Of a stretch of 64,000 bases of DNA, positions 59,420-64,000 are shown in pieces. The stretch comes from Pseudomonas sp. FeN3W (GTDB lineage: Bacteria; Pseudomonadota; Gammaproteobacteria; Pseudomonadales; Pseudomonadaceae), in assembly GCA_030263805.2 (NCBI GenBank), contig CP136010.1, positions 2,433,001-2,497,000 of the forward strand, given 5' to 3'. The position numbers were made by a program, and so were the translations under genes. Position 1 is the first letter of the stretch. Every line of letters starts with the position of its first letter. The notes under the pieces were generated by a model. That model had not been told where the DNA came from and did no database searches. It was given only the letters and a program-made list of their open reading frames with translations.

Positions 59420-61792
59420 GTGTCCCAGACCAAGTTCAGGCCCTACCGTGCGCCCGCCGGCGGCTGGGGATCAGCCTACTCCGTCGCCAACATCCTGCTC
59501 CGTGAGCGCGTCTCACCGACCGGCATCGGCCTGCTGCTCAAGCAGAACAAGCCGATCGACGGTTTCGCCTGCGTCAGTTGCGCCTGGGCCAAGCCACACC
59601 CTTCGCGACCGCTGTCCTTCTGCGAGAACGGCGCCAAGGCAACGGCCTGGGAAAACACCTCGTTGCGCTGCGACCCGGAATTCTTCGCCAGGCACAGCGT
59701 CAGCGAGCTGCTCAACTGGAGCGACTACGACCTCGAGCAGCAGGGCCGGCTGACCCATCCGCTGCGCTACGACGCCGCCAGCGACCACTACCAACCGGTC
59801 AGCTGGGATGAGGCTTTCGCTGAGATCGCTACCGAACTCAGAGCCATGGCCGATCCCGATCAGGTGGTGTTCTACATGTCCGGGCGCGCGGCGCTGGAGA
59901 CGGCCTACATGTATGCGCTGCTGGCACGGATGTACGGCACCAACAACCTGCCCGACAGCTCCAACATGTGCCACGAGAGCACCTCGGTGGCGCTGCCGGA
60001 GAGCATCGGTGTACCGGTGGCGACCGTCACCCTGAACGATTTCGCACACACCGACGGGCTGTTTTTCTTCGGCCACAACACCGGCACCTCCAGCCCGCGA
60101 ATGTTGCACCAGCTGCAGGAAGCCCGCGAGCGCGGCGCGCAGATCGTCACCTTCAACCCGCTGCGCGAGCGCGGGCTCGAGCGCTTCACCAATCCGCAAT
60201 CACCGCGCGAAATGCTCACGCCGGACAGCACAGTGATCAGCACCCAGTACCACCAGTTGGCCATCGGCGGTGACATGGCCGCCATCGCCGGCATGTGCAA
60301 GGCGCTGTTCGAAATGGACGACCAGGCCATTGCCGGGGGTCGTAAGCGGGTGCTCGACGTGGCCTTCATCGAGCAGCACACCCATGGCTTCGAGGATTTC
60401 GAACAGCGCATCCGCAGCTACAGCTGGGCACAGCTGGAACGCCGCTCGGGGCTCAGCCGCGCGGCGCTGGAAGCGGCAGCGACCGTCTATGCACGCTGCG
60501 AACGGGTGATCGCGCCTTATGGCATGGGCCTGACCCAGCACCGCTACGGCGTGCAGACCATCCAGATGCTGGTCAACCTGCTGCTGTTGCGCGGCAACAT
60601 CGGCAAGGAAGGCGCGGGCATCCTGCCAGTGCGCGGTCACTCCAACGTGCAGGGCCAGCGCACCGTCGGCATCACTGAAAAAGCGGCGAAGGTGCCGGCG
60701 GACCACCTGCGCCGGCAGTTCGGCTTCGAGCCACCGGGCGATGACGGCGTGAACACCGTGGAGGCCTGCGAAGGCATTCTCGACGGCAGCATCTGCGGTT
60801 TTATCGGCCTGGGCGGCAACTTCGTCCGTGCCATTCCCGACACCCTGCAGATGGAGCCGGCCTGGCGCAGACTGCGGCTGTCGGTTCAGGTATCGACCAA
60901 GCTCAATCGCAACCACCTGATCACCGGCGCGGTGTCCTACATCCTGCCCTGCCTGGGGCGTACCGAGATCGACCGTCAGGCCACCGGCGAACAACGCCAC
61001 ACCACCGAGGACAGCACCGGCTGCATTCGCGCCTGGCGCGGCGCCGCCGAGCCGGCCGGCGAACTGTTGCTATCGGAACCGGCAATCATCGCGCGACTGG
61101 CCAAGGCGACGCTGGCGCCCAACCCGATGCTCGACTGGGACGCCTGGGTCGCGGACTACAGCCTGATACGCGACGCCATTGCCGAGAGCTACCCGGAGAT
61201 CTTCCACGACTTCAACGTGCGCATGATGGAGCCCGGCGGCTTCCACCGCCCGCTCGGTGCCAGCCAGCGACGCTGGGATACCGAGTCCGGCAAGGCCAAC
61301 TTCATCAACCCGCCATCGCTGGCTGCCGATCCTGATACCGAAGAGGATGGCCACGAGCAGCACGACGTGCTGCAGATGATGACGCTGCGCAGCAACGACC
61401 AGTTCAACACCACCGTCTACGGCTACGACGACCGCTTTCGCGGCATCCATGGCACCCGTGCGGTGATCCTGATGAACCGTAACGACATCGTCCGCCTCGG
61501 CCTGGCCGAAGGCGACCGCATCGAGGCGATCACCGTGGTCGACGATGGCGTGCACCGCGCGGTCAGCCCGTTGCGGGTCACGCCGTACAACATCCCCGAA
61601 GGCTGCTGCGCCGGCTATTACCCAGAATGCAACGCGCTGCTGCCGGTCTGGCACCATGCCGAACGCAGCAAGGTGCCGGCGGCCAAGTCGATTCCGGTGC
61701 GCCTGCGCAAGCTGATCGCCGCCGCGGTTGCCGGCGACGTGCCGCGCCAGCCCAGTCGCCCGCAGCGCAGCGAACAACCCGGGCCTGCCTGA
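59420..61792 (+). CDS. FdhF/YdeP-family molybdoenzyme
   Basis: A 790-residue molybdopterin oxidoreductase of the YdeP (FdhF/YdeP) subfamily. N-terminal Cys residues C51 and C54 (FACVSCAW), C68 (SFCENG) and possibly C84 could bind a Fe-S cluster. The molybdenum ligand is Cys in NMCHESTSVAL near residue 183; GNIGKEGAGILPVRGHSNVQG and the C-terminal NRNDIVRLGLAEGDRIEAI are typical of the family. A GTG start with AGGAG upstream gives the family's length. YdeP is linked to acid resistance in E. coli; the redox partner and substrate are unknown. Confidence 0.9.
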   Translation: MSQTKFRPYRAPAGGWGSAYSVANILLRERVSPTGIGLLLKQNKPIDGFACVSCAWAKPHPSRPLSFCENGAKATAWENTSLRCDPEFFARHSVSELLNWSDYDLEQQGRLTHPLRYDAASDHYQPVSWDEAFAEIATELRAMADPDQVVFYMSGRAALETAYMYALLARMYGTNNLPDSSNMCHESTSVALPESIGVPVATVTLNDFAHTDGLFFFGHNTGTSSPRMLHQLQEARERGAQIVTFNPLRERGLERFTNPQSPREMLTPDSTVISTQYHQLAIGGDMAAIAGMCKALFEMDDQAIAGGRKRVLDVAFIEQHTHGFEDFEQRIRSYSWAQLERRSGLSRAALEAAATVYARCERVIAPYGMGLTQHRYGVQTIQMLVNLLLLRGNIGKEGAGILPVRGHSNVQGQRTVGITEKAAKVPADHLRRQFGFEPPGDDGVNTVEACEGILDGSICGFIGLGGNFVRAIPDTLQMEPAWRRLRLSVQVSTKLNRNHLITGAVSYILPCLGRTEIDRQATGEQRHTTEDSTGCIRAWRGAAEPAGELLLSEPAIIARLAKATLAPNPMLDWDAWVADYSLIRDAIAESYPEIFHDFNVRMMEPGGFHRPLGASQRRWDTESGKANFINPPSLAADPDTEEDGHEQHDVLQMMTLRSNDQFNTTVYGYDDRFRGIHGTRAVILMNRNDIVRLGLAEGDRIEAITVVDDGVHRAVSPLRVTPYNIPEGCCAGYYPECNALLPVWHHAERSKVPAAKSIPVRLRKLIAAAVAGDVPRQPSRPQRSEQPGPA

Positions 61793-61913
61793 GCGCCTCG
61801 TGCAGAAGCACGGCTGTCGATGAACCTCGCCGACAGCCGTTGAAAAGCCGGCAGCGGTCCCCCATATCAACCGCATTCGGGCAGTCATTGCCCCGCAGTG
61901 TGGAGATTTTCCT

Positions 61914-62450
61914 TTGACCACCATCGTTTCAGTGCGCCGCAACGGCAAAGTCGTCATGGGCGGCGACGGCCAGGTTTCCCTGGGCAACACCGTCATGAAA
62001 GGCAACGCCAAGAAGGTCCGCCGCCTCTATCACGGTCAGGTTCTGGCGGGCTTCGCCGGCGCCACCGCCGATGCCTTCACCCTCTTCGAACGCTTCGAAG
62101 GGCAGCTGGAGAAACATCAGGGGCATCTGGTCCGCGCCGCCGTCGAGCTGGCCAAGGACTGGCGCACCGACCGCTCCCTCAGTCGCCTGGAAGCCATGCT
62201 CGCGGTGGCCAACAAGGATGCCTCGCTGATCATCACCGGCAATGGCGACGTGGTGCAGCCCGAGGACGACCTGATCGCCATGGGCTCCGGCGGCGGTTTC
62301 GCCCAGGCCGCGGCCAAGGCACTGCTGCTCAAAGCCGGCGACGATATGTCGGCCCAGGAAATCGCCGAGACAGCGTTGAACATCGCCGGCAGCATCTGCG
62401 TGTTCACCAACCAGAATCTGACCATCGAGGAACTCGACAGCGCGATCTGA
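61914..62450 (+). CDS. hslV: HslV (ClpQ) protease subunit
   Basis: A 178-residue threonine protease. The start is TTG at 61914 with GGAG eight bases upstream; after loss of the initiator residue the chain begins with Thr as the catalytic nucleophile (TTIVSVRRNGKVVMGGDGQV). The sequence also has the GNAKKVRRLYHGQVLAGFAG stretch. The two six-subunit rings form the proteolytic core of the HslVU complex with HslU, encoded 27 bases downstream. Confidence 0.96.
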   Translation: MTTIVSVRRNGKVVMGGDGQVSLGNTVMKGNAKKVRRLYHGQVLAGFAGATADAFTLFERFEGQLEKHQGHLVRAAVELAKDWRTDRSLSRLEAMLAVANKDASLIITGNGDVVQPEDDLIAMGSGGGFAQAAAKALLLKAGDDMSAQEIAETALNIAGSICVFTNQNLTIEELDSAI

Positions 62451-62477
62451 TCGCCTGTCGTTCCGGAGTACCGCACC

Positions 62478-63821
62478 ATGTCCATGACGCCCCGCGAGAT
62501 CGTCCACGAACTCAACCGCCACATCATCGGCCAGGACGACGCCAAGCGCGCCGTGGCCATCGCCCTGCGCAACCGCTGGCGGCGCATGCAGCTGCCGGCC
62601 GAGCTGCGCCAGGAAGTCACGCCGAAGAACATCCTGATGATCGGCCCGACCGGCGTCGGCAAGACCGAGATCGCCCGACGCCTGGCCAAGCTGGCCAATG
62701 CGCCCTTCCTCAAGGTCGAAGCGACCAAGTTCACCGAGGTCGGCTATGTCGGCCGTGATGTCGAATCGATCATCCGCGACTTGGCCGATGCAGCCTTGAA
62801 AATGCTGCGCGAGCAGGAGGTGCACAAGATGCGCCACCGCGCCGAAGATGCCGCTGAAGAACGCATCCTCGACGCCCTGCTGCCGCCGGCGCGACCGGTG
62901 GGCTTCTCCGAGGAGCCGGTGCAATCCGGCGATTCGAACACCCGCCAGCTGTTCCGCAAGCGCCTGCGCGAAGGCCAGCTGGACGACAAGGAAATCGACA
63001 TCGAGGTCGCCGAAAGCCCGGCCGGCGTGGAAATCATGGCCCCGCCCGGCATGGAGGAAATGACCAACCAGCTGCAGAACCTCTTCGCCAACATGGGCAA
63101 AGGCAAGAAGAAGAGCCGCAAGCTGAAGATCAAGGAAGCCTTCAAGCTGATCCGCGACGAGGAAGCCGCACGCCTAGTCAACGAAGAAGACCTCAAGGCC
63201 CGCGCGCTGGAAGCGGTCGAGCAGCACGGCATCGTCTTCATCGACGAGATCGACAAGGTCGCCAAGCGCGGCAACACCAGCGGTGCCGACGTTTCCCGCG
63301 AGGGTGTGCAGCGCGACCTGCTGCCGTTGATCGAAGGCAGCACGGTCAACACCAAGCTCGGCATGGTCAAGACCGACCACATCCTGTTCATCGCCTCCGG
63401 CGCCTTCCACCTGTCCAAGCCCAGCGACCTGGTGCCGGAACTGCAGGGTCGTCTGCCGATTCGGGTCGAACTCAAAGCGCTGTCGCCGGAAGACTTCGAA
63501 CGCATCCTCACCGAGCCACATGCCGCGCTCACAGAGCAGTACCGTGAACTGCTGAAGACCGAAGGCCTGCACGTCGAATTCCTCGAAGATGGCATCAAGC
63601 GCATCGCCGAGATCGCCTGGCAGGTCAACGAGAAGACCGAGAACATCGGCGCCCGTCGCCTGCACACGCTGCTCGAGCGTCTGCTGGAGGAGGTTTCCTT
63701 CAGCGCTGCCGATATCGCCGCCAAGCAGGACGGCGAGGCGATCCGCATCGATGCCGCCTACGTCAACGAGCACCTCGGCGAGCTGGCGCAGGACGAAGAC
63801 CTGTCGCGGTACATTCTTTAA
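62478..63821 (+). CDS. hslU: HslU (ClpY) ATPase subunit
   Basis: A 447-residue AAA+ unfoldase. Walker A GPTGVGKTEIARRLAKLANA, the pore-loop KFTEVGYVGRDVESI, the intermediate domain (from about residue 110), Walker B IVFIDEIDKVAKRG and the C-terminal SAADIAAKQDGEAIR with LSRYIL tail are all present. The LSRYIL C-terminus inserts into HslV to activate it. GGAG precedes the ATG at 62478. Confidence 0.97.
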   Translation: MSMTPREIVHELNRHIIGQDDAKRAVAIALRNRWRRMQLPAELRQEVTPKNILMIGPTGVGKTEIARRLAKLANAPFLKVEATKFTEVGYVGRDVESIIRDLADAALKMLREQEVHKMRHRAEDAAEERILDALLPPARPVGFSEEPVQSGDSNTRQLFRKRLREGQLDDKEIDIEVAESPAGVEIMAPPGMEEMTNQLQNLFANMGKGKKKSRKLKIKEAFKLIRDEEAARLVNEEDLKARALEAVEQHGIVFIDEIDKVAKRGNTSGADVSREGVQRDLLPLIEGSTVNTKLGMVKTDHILFIASGAFHLSKPSDLVPELQGRLPIRVELKALSPEDFERILTEPHAALTEQYRELLKTEGLHVEFLEDGIKRIAEIAWQVNEKTENIGARRLHTLLERLLEEVSFSAADIAAKQDGEAIRIDAAYVNEHLGELAQDEDLSRYIL

Positions 63822-63827
63822 AAAGCA

Positions 63828-63900
63828 GCCTCGAGCCGCAAGCTACAAGCCGCAAGCAGGTCCTGCTTCACTTGTCGCTTGCAGCTTGGGGCTTGGAGCT
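63828..63900. terminator. Long imperfect hairpin after hslU
   Basis: The arms AGCCTCGAGCCGCAAGC (plus further repeats of CAAGC) and GCTTGCAGCTTGGGGC, then GGAGCT, form an extended imperfect inverted repeat. This is a sequence type often seen behind Pseudomonas genes and should end hslVU transcription or stabilise the message. Confidence 0.55.
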
Positions 63901-63905
63901 GACCC

Positions 63906-64000
63906 ATGCGCATCCCCACCGCCATCAAGTTGCACAAGGCGTCGAAAACCCTGGAGCTGGAATACGGCAGCGACGAGCGCCATGTGCTGTCCGCCGAATT
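63906..64000 (+). CDS. DUF971 protein, N-terminal part
   Basis: The ATG at 63906 opens a frame that runs past the window edge. The visible 31 residues (RIPTAIKLHKASKTLELEYG, then SDERHVLSAEF) match the start of DUF971 proteins, which resemble the N-terminal part of gamma-butyrobetaine hydroxylase and follow hslVU in many Pseudomonas. No gene symbol or activity can be given from this fragment. Confidence 0.75.
   Translation, partial: MRIPTAIKLHKASKTLELEYGSDERHVLSAE

Noticed and set aside
63828..63900. Repeated CAAGC units as a possible CRISPR or small repeat array
   Set aside because: The units are short, lie within two arms of one inverted repeat and have no regular spacers; a hairpin explains them.

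Overview
The window is GC-rich chromosomal DNA from a gammaproteobacterium of the Pseudomonadaceae, most likely the Pseudomonas stutzeri group (Stutzerimonas). The evidence is the conserved Pseudomonas backbone on the right (typA, thiI, glnA, two DUF4124 genes, ntrB-ntrC, trmL, hslV-hslU) and the high-GC codon use throughout. No rRNA, tRNA or CRISPR array was seen.

Left part (0.2-16 kb). An eight-gene minus-strand operon encodes an Mrp/Mnh-type cation/proton antiporter-like membrane complex (E, F, G, an MbhD/MnhB fusion, C and three D/NuoL-like subunits). Divergent from it is a translationally coupled trio: a CstA-family carrier, a small protein ending in Cys-Cys, and an ArsA/Get3-like ATPase. 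Then come a DUF2628 membrane protein, a hydrolase/phosphoribosyltransferase pair, and a periplasmic binding protein coupled to a GGDEF-EAL protein, which resembles the NspS-MbaA polyamine sensor.

Middle (15.7-38.8 kb). This is an accessory metabolic and signalling region. It holds a PQQ-type dehydrogenase with a cytochrome c and a DUF1028 protein, a sigma54-type two-component system, hydrolases, an exported amidohydrolase, an amino-acid permease with an exported SAM methyltransferase, and a second binding-protein/GGDEF locus (binding protein, diguanylate cyclase, binding protein). An iron locus follows: AraC regulator, Fur box, TonB siderophore receptor, DUF2218 protein and a periplasmic IroE-like esterase. 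Two decayed genes, a flavodoxin-like fragment and a two-partner-secretion TpsB fragment, show turnover here.

The most unusual block is 38.8-45.0 kb. A TetR regulator with a 28-bp palindrome in its upstream region is divergent from five genes: a stand-alone TusA-like protein, a DsrE-family protein, a small membrane protein with a CxxC in a membrane segment, a 517-residue protein of unknown family with a C-terminal membrane anchor, and a fusion of a TusA-like domain to a MetE-type methyltransferase domain that keeps its zinc ligands. A terminator closes it, followed by an IS4 transposase fragment and a DUF4143 fragment, which suggests an acquired module. The parts suggest sulfur relay joined to methyl transfer, but the substrate is not known.

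Right part (45-64 kb). A CitA/CitB-type two-component system lies divergent from a 2-hydroxycarboxylate transporter, with a 19-bp-spaced direct repeat between them. The core nitrogen block follows: glnA has a sigma54 promoter and an NtrC-like site, and ntrBC appears to have its own NtrC site and a weaker sigma54-like promoter. The window ends with trmL, a YdeP-family molybdoenzyme, hslVU and the start of a DUF971 gene.
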